In this document: piece after piece, positions 1 through 8,554 of the stretch
Layout: the number at the start of each line of letters is the position of its first letter
How positions within the stretch are numbered: position 1 is the stretch's first letter
Source of the DNA: Muribaculaceae bacterium
Lineage (GTDB): Bacteria > Bacteroidota > Bacteroidia > Bacteroidales > Muribaculaceae
Length of the DNA: 64,000 bases
Direction: 5' to 3'
Assembly (NCBI GenBank): GCA_017427945.1
Contig: JAFRRT010000026.1
Coordinates: forward strand, 62,001-126,000
The notes under the pieces: model-generated
Databases searched by the model: none
What the model was told of the DNA's origin: nothing
The model's input: the letters and a program-made list of their open reading frames with translations, nothing else
Position numbers and translations under genes: made by a program

Positions 1-475
1 ATATCACGCCGTGAAAAACGAAGAACTTGCCAACGACATTTTTCAAGACACTTTCTTCAAAGTCATCACGACACTCAAGCAGGGCCGCTATGTCGAGAAT
101 GGCCATTTCCCGGCATGGATTACCCGCATCGCCCATAACCTGATTATCGACTACTTCCGCCAGACCAAGGCCGAGAACCTGCAGTCGACCGACGACGAGG
201 ATGTCAACATCCTGAACCGCAAGGAACTCTCGGGCGGTACCATCGAGGACGACCTGGTGACGACGCAAATCCACAACGACGTGCGCCGCCTGGTGAATGC
301 GCTGCCCGACAGCCAGCGCGAAGTGCTGGAGATGCGTTACTACAAGAACATGAGCTTCAAAGAGATCGCCGACACAACCGGCGTGAGCATCAACACCGCC
401 CTGGGACGCATGCGCTATGCCATCCTGAACATGCGCCGCATCGCCGAGGAGCACAACATCGTGCTGACCATGTAA
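1..475 (+). CDS. ECF-type RNA polymerase sigma factor (5' end outside window)
   Basis: This is a sigma-70 family factor of the extracytoplasmic-function class, which directs RNA polymerase to a specific set of promoters. The reading frame is open from base 2, before the first possible GTG at base 11, so the true start and the beginning of region 2 lie left of the window. Region 2 shows as NEELANDIFQDTFFKV near the start. Region 4 follows from LPDSQREVLEMRYYKNMSF and includes the helix-turn-helix FKEIADTTGVSINTALGRMR. The region between them is short and acidic, with no sigma region 3. No anti-sigma gene follows; a terminator comes directly after. Class assignment is firm, the regulon is unknown. 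Confidence 0.88.
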   Translation, partial: YHAVKNEELANDIFQDTFFKVITTLKQGRYVENGHFPAWITRIAHNLIIDYFRQTKAENLQSTDDEDVNILNRKELSGGTIEDDLVTTQIHNDVRRLVNALPDSQREVLEMRYYKNMSFKEIADTTGVSINTALGRMRYAILNMRRIAEEHNIVLTM

Positions 476-516
476 GCAGTCCTTTCCACCGGAAATATCA
501 ACTTGAAATAACTCTT

Positions 517-560
517 GCCAATAAGCAATCACAGCGCATTGCTTATTGGCATATTTTTTT
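517..560 (+). terminator. Rho-independent terminator after the sigma factor gene
   Basis: A perfect 13-bp stem (517-529 pairs with 538-550, loop of 8) is followed by a T-rich run at 554-560. It separates the sigma factor gene from the 5'-nucleotidase gene. Confidence 0.85.
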
Positions 561-581
561 ACATGAAAAACCACGGCGAAT

Positions 582-612
582 TTTGGGAAAAAGGAAAAAA
601 ATGGTACTTTTG
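582..612 (+). promoter_or_regulatory. Bacteroidota promoter for the 5'-nucleotidase gene
   Basis: TTTG at 582-585 and TACTTTTG at 605-612 are spaced by exactly 19 bases, matching the TTTG-N19-TAnnTTTG consensus. The ATG at 653 lies 40 bases downstream, which excludes the longer open frame starting at 515 because that frame would begin upstream of the promoter. Confidence 0.8.
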
Positions 613-652
613 CACATTAAATAGTAACCATATCAAAAAACATCATACTACT

Positions 653-2170
653 ATGTCAAAGTTCCGCAATCTCCTGTTTTTGTGCCTAGGCGCACTGATG
701 TTATTCCCCTCCATGCGCGCCGAGCACCTGGTCATCGTAGCCGTTAACGACACACATAGCCAGATTGACCCTGCCAGCGACGGCAAGGGGGGTTTGGCTC
801 GCCGACGCGCCATCTACGACCAGCTGCGTGCCGAGAATCCCAACACTGTATTCATTCATGCCGGCGATGCTGTACAAGGCACGCTATACTACTCGCTCTA
901 CCGCGGCGAAGTGGAATATGCACTGATGGACACACTGGGCTATGATGCCATCATCATGGGCAACCATGAGTTTGACAACGGCATGGAAGAACTGGCGGAA
1001 CACTACCGCAATGTCGATGCCGTAAAGATAAGCGCCAACTACGACTTCAGCGCCACACCGCTCGACGGCTTGTTCCAGCCCTACTGGATCAAGGCTGTGG
1101 GCGACAAACGCGTAGCATTCTTCGGCATTAACGTCAACCCTAAAGGACTGATTGCTGACTCGAACTGCGAGGGCCTGAATTACCGTTTTGCTCCCGCCGT
1201 TGCCGATGCCACGGCACGTTACCTGAAGGAGATTCTGGGTATGGACTATGCCATCATGGTGTCACACATAGGCTACAGCAGTTATGAGCCCAGTGAGCCC
1301 AACGACTCACTTATCATTCGCAACAGCCGCTTTATCGATATGGTTATCAGCTCGCACTCCCACACGACCATCAAGCCGGGTGGCGGTATGGACCGTGTGG
1401 CCAATGCCGACGGCAAGATGATACCCATTGGGCAGAACGGCAAGAGCGGCAAGCTGGTCGCTACCTATGACCTGGACCTTGAGACCGGTGAAATCGTGTA
1501 CCAGCACATCCCCGTGGATGCTACCTGGGACGAAGCCGCCAGCCGTTATACCGCCATGAACGAGTGGCTTGTCAAATACCGCCGCGGCGTGGACAGCATC
1601 ATGAACAACCCCGTCGCCACGAGTGCCCGCTTCATGAAGGGCTCGAGCGCCGCCTTGCAGAACTGGGTCAGCGATGCCGCAATGGACATCATCAAGGAGT
1701 TATCGGGTATCAAAAACATCGACTGCGCCATGATGAACAAGGGCGGCATTCGCACCGACATGCCTAAGGGCACCGTGACCGAAGGTGTCATCGGCTCTAT
1801 GTTCCCGTTTGAAAACCGCTTCGTCGTCCTGGAGATGACAGGTGAAGAACTCATCGAGTGCATCAAGTTGTTGTGTGGCCGTGGTGGTGACGCCGTGAGC
1901 AAGGAGTTGAAAGCGACCTATAACAGCAAGGGCGAACTCGTCAAGGCTACCGTTAATGGCAAGAAAATCGTCCTCAACAAAACATATAAAGTTGCCACCA
2001 TCGACTATCTGGCCAATGGCGGTGACTACATGGTACCGATGAAGACCTGCAAGCGGCTGTTTGTCGATGACCAAAAGTATGGCGACCACATTCTCAACTA
2101 CGTGAAGAAGCTGGAGGCTGCTGGCAAGAAGATTGACAGCACCGACGAGGTTAGGATTAAGGGGATTTGA
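653..2170 (+). CDS. UshA-like 5'-nucleotidase / metallophosphatase, secreted
   Basis: A 505-residue periplasmic or surface bifunctional metallophosphatase/5'-nucleotidase. An N-terminal signal peptide (about residues 1-23) precedes a calcineurin-like phosphoesterase domain with the metal-binding motifs NDTHSQ, GDAVQG, GNHEFD and SHSHT. The C-terminal 5'-nucleotidase substrate domain contains NKGGIRTD and a late ANGGD motif. The family removes phosphate from nucleotides and sugar nucleotides for salvage. The ATG at 653 was chosen because it follows a strong promoter and gives a clean signal peptide. The gene probably reads on into the glycosidase gene 47 bases later, since no terminator is seen between them. 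Confidence 0.88.
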   Translation: MSKFRNLLFLCLGALMLFPSMRAEHLVIVAVNDTHSQIDPASDGKGGLARRRAIYDQLRAENPNTVFIHAGDAVQGTLYYSLYRGEVEYALMDTLGYDAIIMGNHEFDNGMEELAEHYRNVDAVKISANYDFSATPLDGLFQPYWIKAVGDKRVAFFGINVNPKGLIADSNCEGLNYRFAPAVADATARYLKEILGMDYAIMVSHIGYSSYEPSEPNDSLIIRNSRFIDMVISSHSHTTIKPGGGMDRVANADGKMIPIGQNGKSGKLVATYDLDLETGEIVYQHIPVDATWDEAASRYTAMNEWLVKYRRGVDSIMNNPVATSARFMKGSSAALQNWVSDAAMDIIKELSGIKNIDCAMMNKGGIRTDMPKGTVTEGVIGSMFPFENRFVVLEMTGEELIECIKLLCGRGGDAVSKELKATYNSKGELVKATVNGKKIVLNKTYKVATIDYLANGGDYMVPMKTCKRLFVDDQKYGDHILNYVKKLEAAGKKIDSTDEVRIKGI

Positions 2171-2217
2171 GGCTTTAGGAAACTGGATAATAAGAATACG
2201 GAAAAAATATTGTGAAT

Positions 2218-5200
2218 ATGACCAAAATAAAAAGTATTCTACTGCTGGCTACGGCCGTGATGCTCTCGTTGAATGTCACGGCACGCGAGTCGGCTAAGCT
2301 GCCCAACATTTTCAATCAGGTAGATCAGGTGGCGATGAACAGCTGGGTGGACAGTGTGTTCAACACAATGTCGCCCGAGGCCCGCATCGGCCAGCTCATC
2401 GTCGCCGCAGTGACGCCGTCGAGCAACGACGCGACACGTGAGCAGGTGCGCCGTCTGGTGACCAAGAATCTGGTGGGCGGTCTTATCTACGAGAACAGCA
2501 CCATGAGCGATCAGGTCGAAGTCACCAACCTGGCACAGTCACTTGCCACGGTGCCCCTGATGATTACCATCGATGGTGAATGGGGCCTGGGCATGCGCCT
2601 GAAGGAAGTGCCTGACTTCCCCCGCAACCTGATACTGGGAGCCATCGACAACGACATGCTGCTCTATGAGTACGGTCGCGAGGTGGCACGCCAGTGCCGC
2701 CGCATGGGCATCCAGGTGAACTTTGCCCCAGTCCTCGACGTGAACGACAATCAGGACAATCCCGTCATCGGGAACCGCTCCTTTGGCGAGAGCCCTGAAT
2801 TGGTGGCTCGCCATGCCATCGCCTTTGCCCGCGGTCTGGAGGACGGCGGCGTTCTGGCAGTGGGTAAGCACTTCCCCGGCCACGGCTCGACGAGCGAGGA
2901 CTCACACAAGACGTTGCCCCTGATCAACAAGACCATGCAGGAAATCAACACCTGCGAACTCGTCCCCTTCCGCAAGTTCATCGAAGCCGGATTGAGTGGT
3001 ATTCTCACGGCCCACCTGCTGGTGCCCGCTATCGACAACGGCAAGGCTCCGAGCAGCCTGTCGGCCGACTGCGTGACCAGGGTGCTGCGCGATGAGTTGC
3101 ACTTCGACGGCATCGTATTCACCGATGCCCTGAACATGAAGGGAGCGACACAGATGCTCAATGGATCGGCATGCGTCAACGCCCTGCTTGCGGGTAACGA
3201 CGTGCTGCTGATGCCCGAGGACATCACCGGTGAAATCGCGGCCGTCCAAAGCGCCGTCAACAACGGCAAACTCAGCCAGAGCATCATCGACGAACGCTGC
3301 AAGAAAATCCTGCGTTACAAATACGTCCTGGGATTGACCGAGCGCCAACACGTCAACACTGCCAACCTCAAAAAAGACGTGAACTCCGACAAGGCTGATG
3401 TCCTGCACCGCCAGCTCACCGCCGGCAGCATCACCGTCATCAAGAATAATGACAACATCCTGCCCGTCCACAACCTGCAGAGCCGCCACATCGCCGTTGC
3501 CACCATCGGCAACCAGAACGGCACGGCCTCCAAGTTCACGAGACGTTGCGCCGACTATGCCGAAGTGAAGCGCTTTGACCTTGCCAAGGCCGGTGGTGCC
3601 GACGCCCTTGCCAGTCAACTGCATGACGGCCACTTCAACACCATCATTGTGGAAGTGAGCGATGACAGCGAAGCCAATCGCGCAGCGCTCAACACGGTTG
3701 TCAAGAAGTGCAAGAACGTTATTGTGGTGCTCATGTGCAAGCCCTATGAGATTCGCAACTACGGCACTGCCATCACCAATAAGCACGTCAAGGCCGTGGT
3801 GCTCACTTATGAGAACTCCACGCTTGCCGAGGACTATGCGGCACAGACCATCTTCGGCGGCAATGCCGCCAACGGCAATCTGCCCATCTCGCTCGTGTTC
3901 AACGGCAAGAAAACGCGTTATGAGGCCGGCGACGGTGTCCACTACGACGCCACCCGCCTGGGTTACACCATTCCTGCCGAGGTGGGTCTGAACAGCCGCC
4001 TTACTGCACAAATCGACTCGGTTTGCCGACTGGGCGTGCAGCAGCATGCTTTCCCCGGTTGCCAGGTGATTGTGGCACGTCATGGCAAGGTGGTTTATAA
4101 GGGTTCGTTCGGTGCCATCAATTATGGCGACCCTCAGAAGGTTGACGACAACACGCTCTTTGGTCTGGCATCGGTTTCCAAGGCCACCGGAACCATCAGC
4201 GGCGTGATGAAGGCCTTTGACGACGGCAAGTTCCGCCTCGACGACAAAGCGAGCGACTACATTCCCGGACTGCGCGACGGCGACAAGGAAGACATCACCT
4301 TCCGCGACCTGCTCTATCACGAGACCGGTATGCCCGCCTCGCTGAACATGTGGTACATGATGATGGACTCCAAGAGCTACACGGGCGACCTCATCGCCGG
4401 TGCCGAGGATGCCAACCACACCGTGAAGATCATGAATGGTGCCTGGGGCCATAAAGATGCCAAACTGCGCACCGACATCCTCTCACGCGTCAAGACCGAC
4501 AAGTTCAACATCGCCATTGCCGACGGACTGTGGGGTGGTCGCGTGACCTATGACTCCATCATGAACCGCATGTACCACGCCAAGCTGGGCAAGAAGAAAT
4601 ACCTGTACAGCTGCTGCAACTTCTCGTTGCTTGCCGATGCCGTGCAGCGCATGACGCACTCGCCGCTGAACTACTATGTGAACAACTACATCTTCGCGCC
4701 GTTGGGAGCCTACCACACGATGTACAGGCCCTTGAGCAAATTCTCGCGCGATGAAATCGCCTACACCGAAGTAGATACCTATCTGCGCCGTCAGCACATC
4801 CACGGCTACGTTCACGATGAGCTGGCCGCCTTCTCGGGCGGTGTGCAGGGCAATGCCGGTCTGTTCTCCAATGCCAACGACCTGGCCAAGCTGTTCCAGA
4901 TGTGGCTCAACGGCGGCACCTATGGCGGCGTGCGCCTGTTGAAGGCCTCGACCGTCGAGACTTTCACAACGCAAAAGAGCCCCAACAGCCACCGCGGCCT
5001 GGGCTTTGACAAGCCCGTCGTGGGCGACCCCGACGCCAGCAACACCTGTGCCGAGGCCACGCCCGAGACGTTTGGCCACACCGGCTTCACGGGAACCTGC
5101 TTCTGGGTGGATCCGAAGAATGACATGTTCTACATCTTCCTGAGCAACCGCGTGTGTCCTACCCGCAACAATCCGAACTTCGGTCGCATCAGCGCCCGCA

Positions 5201-5241
5201 GCCACATCCACTCATTGATTTATAAAGCCATTAAAGAATAA
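2218..5241 (+). CDS. GH3 beta-N-acetylhexosaminidase fused to a class C beta-lactamase-like domain
   Basis: About 1007 residues with a signal peptide; start is ATG at 2218 (an in-frame GTG lies at 2212). The N-terminal half is a NagZ-type GH3 domain with KHFPGHGSTSEDSHKTLP, which carries the Asp-His acid/base dyad of N-acetylhexosaminidases, and the nucleophile Asp in FTDALNM (about residue 303). A GH3 C-terminal domain follows, then from about residue 595 a serine hydrolase domain with Ser-x-x-Lys (SVSK, about residues 652-655) and a late HTGFTG motif. The expected Tyr-x-Asn motif reads YSC. This two-domain arrangement is common in Bacteroidales and is thought to act on peptidoglycan fragments in the periplasm. 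The function of the second domain is inferred only. Confidence 0.85.
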   Translation: MTKIKSILLLATAVMLSLNVTARESAKLPNIFNQVDQVAMNSWVDSVFNTMSPEARIGQLIVAAVTPSSNDATREQVRRLVTKNLVGGLIYENSTMSDQVEVTNLAQSLATVPLMITIDGEWGLGMRLKEVPDFPRNLILGAIDNDMLLYEYGREVARQCRRMGIQVNFAPVLDVNDNQDNPVIGNRSFGESPELVARHAIAFARGLEDGGVLAVGKHFPGHGSTSEDSHKTLPLINKTMQEINTCELVPFRKFIEAGLSGILTAHLLVPAIDNGKAPSSLSADCVTRVLRDELHFDGIVFTDALNMKGATQMLNGSACVNALLAGNDVLLMPEDITGEIAAVQSAVNNGKLSQSIIDERCKKILRYKYVLGLTERQHVNTANLKKDVNSDKADVLHRQLTAGSITVIKNNDNILPVHNLQSRHIAVATIGNQNGTASKFTRRCADYAEVKRFDLAKAGGADALASQLHDGHFNTIIVEVSDDSEANRAALNTVVKKCKNVIVVLMCKPYEIRNYGTAITNKHVKAVVLTYENSTLAEDYAAQTIFGGNAANGNLPISLVFNGKKTRYEAGDGVHYDATRLGYTIPAEVGLNSRLTAQIDSVCRLGVQQHAFPGCQVIVARHGKVVYKGSFGAINYGDPQKVDDNTLFGLASVSKATGTISGVMKAFDDGKFRLDDKASDYIPGLRDGDKEDITFRDLLYHETGMPASLNMWYMMMDSKSYTGDLIAGAEDANHTVKIMNGAWGHKDAKLRTDILSRVKTDKFNIAIADGLWGGRVTYDSIMNRMYHAKLGKKKYLYSCCNFSLLADAVQRMTHSPLNYYVNNYIFAPLGAYHTMYRPLSKFSRDEIAYTEVDTYLRRQHIHGYVHDELAAFSGGVQGNAGLFSNANDLAKLFQMWLNGGTYGGVRLLKASTVETFTTQKSPNSHRGLGFDKPVVGDPDASNTCAEATPETFGHTGFTGTCFWVDPKNDMFYIFLSNRVCPTRNNPNFGRISARSHIHSLIYKAIKE

Positions 5242-5291
5242 CCATCGTCAATAAGGCCTCAGGGCTTTTAGAGACAATAAAACAAGAAAAC

Positions 5292-6293
5292 ATGAAGAAA
5301 TTAGCTTTCCTTTTCACTGCATTGATGTTGCTCGCCTCGTGCTCCAAGGGCTACAAGGTGACCGTTACCTTCCCCGACGAGAGCACCAACGGCGAGACCG
5401 CCTTCCTGACCAACTATGACACTGGCGACACCATTGCCACCGCCACAGTAGAGAACAACGTGTGCACCTTTGAGGGCAATAACGACAAGGGCTTCTTTGC
5501 CCGCCTGTATGCCGGCGGCAACCCTTACGGCTTTATTGTGGAGCCCGGCGAGGTGTTCTTGAACATCGCCGAGGGGAACGCCACTAGCCCCCTCAATGAC
5601 AAAATGGCAGCATGGAGCAAGGAAATGAACGAAATTGCCGACGACACGACAATCACCGAAGCCGAGGGCGAAGCCCGCTATGCCGATGCCTTGAAAAAAT
5701 TATACGAGGAGAACAAGGACAACGCCATCGGACCGTGGGCATTCTGCAATTACCTGATGTATAAAGACTTCAGCGAGAAAGACATTGATGACCTGCTCAA
5801 GGATGCCCCTGAGGGCTATGCCCTGCTGAAGCGCGTGGAGAAAGCCAAAAATGCCGCCCGCCAGCTTACCGTCACCGCCGAGGGCCAGAAGTTCACCGAC
5901 TTTGAGGTCATCGCCGAAGACGGCAGCAAGCAGAAGCTGTCGGACCACGTGGGCAAAGGCAAGGTCACGCTCGTTGACTTCTGGGCCAGCTGGTGTCCTC
6001 CCTGCCGCGCCGAGATTCCAAAACTGCAAGCATTGAAGGCCAAGTATGGCGACAAGTTCGACGTGTTGGGCGTTGCCGTATGGGACAATCCTGACGACAC
6101 CCGCAAGGCCATTGAGGAACTGAAGATCACCTGGCCCGTCATCGTCGGCACCAACAAGCTGACTGAACCGACCGACCTTTACGGCATCAAGGGCACTCCC
6201 CACATCATCATCTTCGCCCCCGATGGAACCATCTATTCGCGCGGCTTGACAGGTGATGACCTCGCCAACAAACTTGCCGAGGCTTTGAAGTAA
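5292..6293 (+). CDS. TlpA-like thioredoxin-fold lipoprotein with DUF4369 domain
   Basis: A 333-residue lipoprotein: the signal peptide ends in the lipobox LASC at Cys17. The N-terminal part (about 25-190) resembles the DUF4369 beta-rich domain common in Bacteroidota. The C-terminal part (about 195-333) is an AhpC/TSA-TlpA thioredoxin fold with the redox motif WASWCPPC and a cis-proline region at KGTPHI. Such proteins act as periplasmic thiol-disulfide reductases. It lies 50 bases after the GH3 fusion gene and is closed by a terminator, so the two are probably co-transcribed. The redox partner is unknown. Confidence 0.85.
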   Translation: MKKLAFLFTALMLLASCSKGYKVTVTFPDESTNGETAFLTNYDTGDTIATATVENNVCTFEGNNDKGFFARLYAGGNPYGFIVEPGEVFLNIAEGNATSPLNDKMAAWSKEMNEIADDTTITEAEGEARYADALKKLYEENKDNAIGPWAFCNYLMYKDFSEKDIDDLLKDAPEGYALLKRVEKAKNAARQLTVTAEGQKFTDFEVIAEDGSKQKLSDHVGKGKVTLVDFWASWCPPCRAEIPKLQALKAKYGDKFDVLGVAVWDNPDDTRKAIEELKITWPVIVGTNKLTEPTDLYGIKGTPHIIIFAPDGTIYSRGLTGDDLANKLAEALK

Positions 6294-6322
6294 GCATTTT
6301 CACATCCTGAATATCGCATCGA

Positions 6323-6354
6323 GCGGCTCATGGTTGACCCATGAGTCGCTTTTT
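6323..6354 (+). terminator. Terminator after the TlpA-like gene
   Basis: An 11-bp near-perfect stem (6323-6333 with 6339-6349, one mismatch) is followed by five T at 6350-6354. Confidence 0.8.
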
Positions 6355-6462
6355 ATACTGACAAAATGCCTATTGGCTCGGTTTGTGCTGGTTTACAAAG
6401 GAAATATCACTTTTTCCTGAAACTTTTTTCATCACATTGACTTCAATTAGAGAAAAAAACAT

Positions 6463-6470
6463 TATCTTTG
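6463..6470 (+). promoter_or_regulatory. -7 promoter element of clpP
   Basis: TATCTTTG matches TAnnTTTG and lies 50 bases before the clpP ATG. A well-spaced -33 TTTG is not seen; TTGA at 6437-6440 is the nearest candidate, with a 22-base spacer. Confidence 0.6.
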
Positions 6471-6520
6471 CATAAACAGCAAAGTGAATTAACATTAACA
6501 ATCAATATTATTTAAGGTTT

Positions 6521-7213
6521 ATGGATAAAGAATTCAGAAAATTCGCAGTGCATCATCTGGGAATGAACGGTCTTGCACTTGACCAGTTCGCCGCAGGGAT
6601 TTCCAACAACTACATTTCCCCCACCATCATGGAGGAGCGCAAGCTCAATGTCACCCAACTTGACGTGTTCTCTCGCCTGATGATGGACCGCATCATCTTC
6701 ATGGGCACCGAGGTGGACGATTATTCGGCCAACGTCATCCAGGCGCAGTTGCTCTACCTCGACAGCGCTGACCCGGGCAAGGACATTTCATTGTACATTA
6801 ACTCCCCCGGTGGTTCGGTATATGCCGGACTTGGCATCTATGACACGATGCAGTACATCCAGAGTGACGTCTCCACCATCTGCACCGGCATGGCTGCCTC
6901 GATGGCTGCCGTGCTGCTCGTCGCCGGCCAAAAAGACAAACGCTTTGCCTTGAAGCACAGCCGCGTGATGATTCACCAGCCGATGGGAGGCATCAGCGGA
7001 CAGGCATCGGACATCGAAATCACGTCGCGCGAAATCCTCAAACTCAAACAAGAACTTTATACCATCATCAGCGAACACTCCGGCCAGCCCTACGACAAGG
7101 TGTATGCCGACAGTGACCGTGACTACTGGATGACCGCTGCCGAGGCCAAGGAGTACGGCATGATTGACAAGGTGCTGGTACGCGAGAATCCTGCTGCCAA
7201 GGCCGCCGAATAA
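6521..7213 (+). CDS. clpP: ATP-dependent Clp protease proteolytic subunit ClpP
   Basis: A 230-residue cytoplasmic serine protease subunit that forms the double-ring chamber and degrades proteins fed by ClpX. The catalytic triad is visible: Ser127 in GMAASMAA, His152 in RVMIHQP and Asp201 in DRDYWM. The oxyanion region SPGGSV is intact. The N-terminal extension of about 30 residues is longer than in E. coli, as is usual in Bacteroidota. clpX follows after 17 bases, so the pair forms an operon. Trigger factor, which precedes clpP in many bacteria, is absent here; a thioredoxin-like gene with its own terminator lies upstream. Confidence 0.97.
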   Translation: MDKEFRKFAVHHLGMNGLALDQFAAGISNNYISPTIMEERKLNVTQLDVFSRLMMDRIIFMGTEVDDYSANVIQAQLLYLDSADPGKDISLYINSPGGSVYAGLGIYDTMQYIQSDVSTICTGMAASMAAVLLVAGQKDKRFALKHSRVMIHQPMGGISGQASDIEITSREILKLKQELYTIISEHSGQPYDKVYADSDRDYWMTAAEAKEYGMIDKVLVRENPAAKAAE

Positions 7214-7230
7214 CCAACTCCTTGTAGAAG

Positions 7231-8475
7231 ATGGCGAAAAAGAAAGAAAACAACTCGCTGTATTGCAGTTTTTGTGGCCGTTCAGACCGTGAAGTGGAGC
7301 TAATGCTGCCCGGCATGAACGGCTGCATCTGCAACGAGTGTGCCGAGCGGGCGGTAGAGCTCTCGCATGAATACTTAGGCAAGATAGCATCGGCAAAGCT
7401 GACCGACCTCGACATGGACACACTGCCCAAGCCCGAGGAAATCAAAGCCTATCTGGACCAGTATGTCATCGGCCAGGAGACCGCCAAGCGCTACCTTGCC
7501 GTAGCGGTCTACAACCACTACAAACGCCTGAACCAGCACCATGAAGACGACATCGACATCGAGAAGAGCAACATTATCATCGTGGGCCCGACCGGCACAG
7601 GAAAGACGTTGCTGGCCAAGACTATCGCCAAGATGCTGAAAGTGCCCTTCGCTATCGTCGACGCCACGGTGCTCACCGAGGCCGGCTATGTGGGCGAGGA
7701 CATCGAGAGCCTCTTGACGAGGCTGCTCGCTGCCTGTGACTACAACGTCGCCGAGGCCGAACGCGGCATCGTCTTCATCGACGAGATCGACAAGATAGCG
7801 CGCAAGGGCGACAACCCGTCAATCACGCGCGACGTCAGCGGTGAGGGCGTCCAGCAAGGACTCCTCAAACTGCTCGAAGGCTCGATTGTGAACGTTCCGC
7901 CCCAAGGCGGTCGCAAGCACCCCGAGCAAAAGATGATTGCTGTCGATACCAAGAACATCCTGTTCATTTGCGGCGGCGCCTTTGAGGGTATTGAGCGGAA
8001 GATTGCTCAGCGCCTCAACACCCATGTCGTGGGCTACGGTGCCGGTAGCCACGTGAGCAAAGCCGACCGTGACAAACTGCTGCATTTCGTCGCCCCGCAG
8101 GACCTGCGCAGCTACGGTCTGATTCCAGAGATTATCGGCCGTCTGCCCATCCTTACTAATTTGGAGCCGCTGGACCACGATGCCCTGTTGCGCATCCTCA
8201 CCGAGCCCAAGAATGCCATCGTACGCCAGTACAAGAAACTGCTCGAGATGGATGGTGTGGAGCTTGTTATCGAGGATGACGTGCTGGGATTCATCGTTGA
8301 CAAGTCGATTGAGTACAAACTGGGTGCACGCGGTCTGCGCAGCCTGTTTGAGACCATCATGATTGACGTGATGTATGAGGCTCCCACGCTGAAAGACAAA
8401 CGCTATGTGCTGACGCGTGAGTTTGCTGAAAAGCAACTCTCGAAATCAAATTTCGAGCTGTTGTCAGATAAATGA
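7231..8475 (+). CDS. clpX: ATP-dependent Clp protease ATPase subunit ClpX
   Basis: A 414-residue AAA+ unfoldase that delivers substrates to ClpP. The N-terminal zinc-binding domain has CSFC and CNEC cysteine pairs (Cys12, 15, 34, 37). The ATPase module shows Walker A GPTGTGKT (119-126), Walker [11 protein letters not shown], the pore-proximal [13 protein letters not shown] stretch and sensor-2 GARGLRS. Length matches the family. It shares the clpP promoter; no separate promoter is visible in the 17-base gap. Confidence 0.97.
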   Translation: MAKKKENNSLYCSFCGRSDREVELMLPGMNGCICNECAERAVELSHEYLGKIASAKLTDLDMDTLPKPEEIKAYLDQYVIGQETAKRYLAVAVYNHYKRLNQHHEDDIDIEKSNIIIVGPTGTGKTLLAKTIAKMLKVPFAIVDATVLTEAGYVGEDIESLLTRLLAACDYNVAEAERGIVFIDEIDKIARKGDNPSITRDVSGEGVQQGLLKLLEGSIVNVPPQGGRKHPEQKMIAVDTKNILFICGGAFEGIERKIAQRLNTHVVGYGAGSHVSKADRDKLLHFVAPQDLRSYGLIPEIIGRLPILTNLEPLDHDALLRILTEPKNAIVRQYKKLLEMDGVELVIEDDVLGFIVDKSIEYKLGARGLRSLFETIMIDVMYEAPTLKDKRYVLTREFAEKQLSKSNFELLSDK

Positions 8476-8492
8476 TTTTTTTACAAAAAAAA

Positions 8493-8523
8493 TTGTGCGG
8501 TTCACAAAATCATAGTATATTTG
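8493..8523 (+). promoter_or_regulatory. Promoter of recQ
   Basis: TTGT at 8493-8496 and TATATTTG at 8516-8523 are separated by 19 bases; the -7 box is a full match to TAnnTTTG and the -33 box is a partial one. The recQ ATG follows 31 bases later. Confidence 0.7.
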
Positions 8524-8554
8524 TGAAATCAATGTAACCCTAAACCTGATAAAT

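Noticed and set aside
2902-4452. 516-codon open frame on the minus strand
   Set aside because: It lies wholly within the GH3 fusion gene, is Val/Gly/His-rich as expected for the antisense of a GC-rich gene, and has no recognisable domain.
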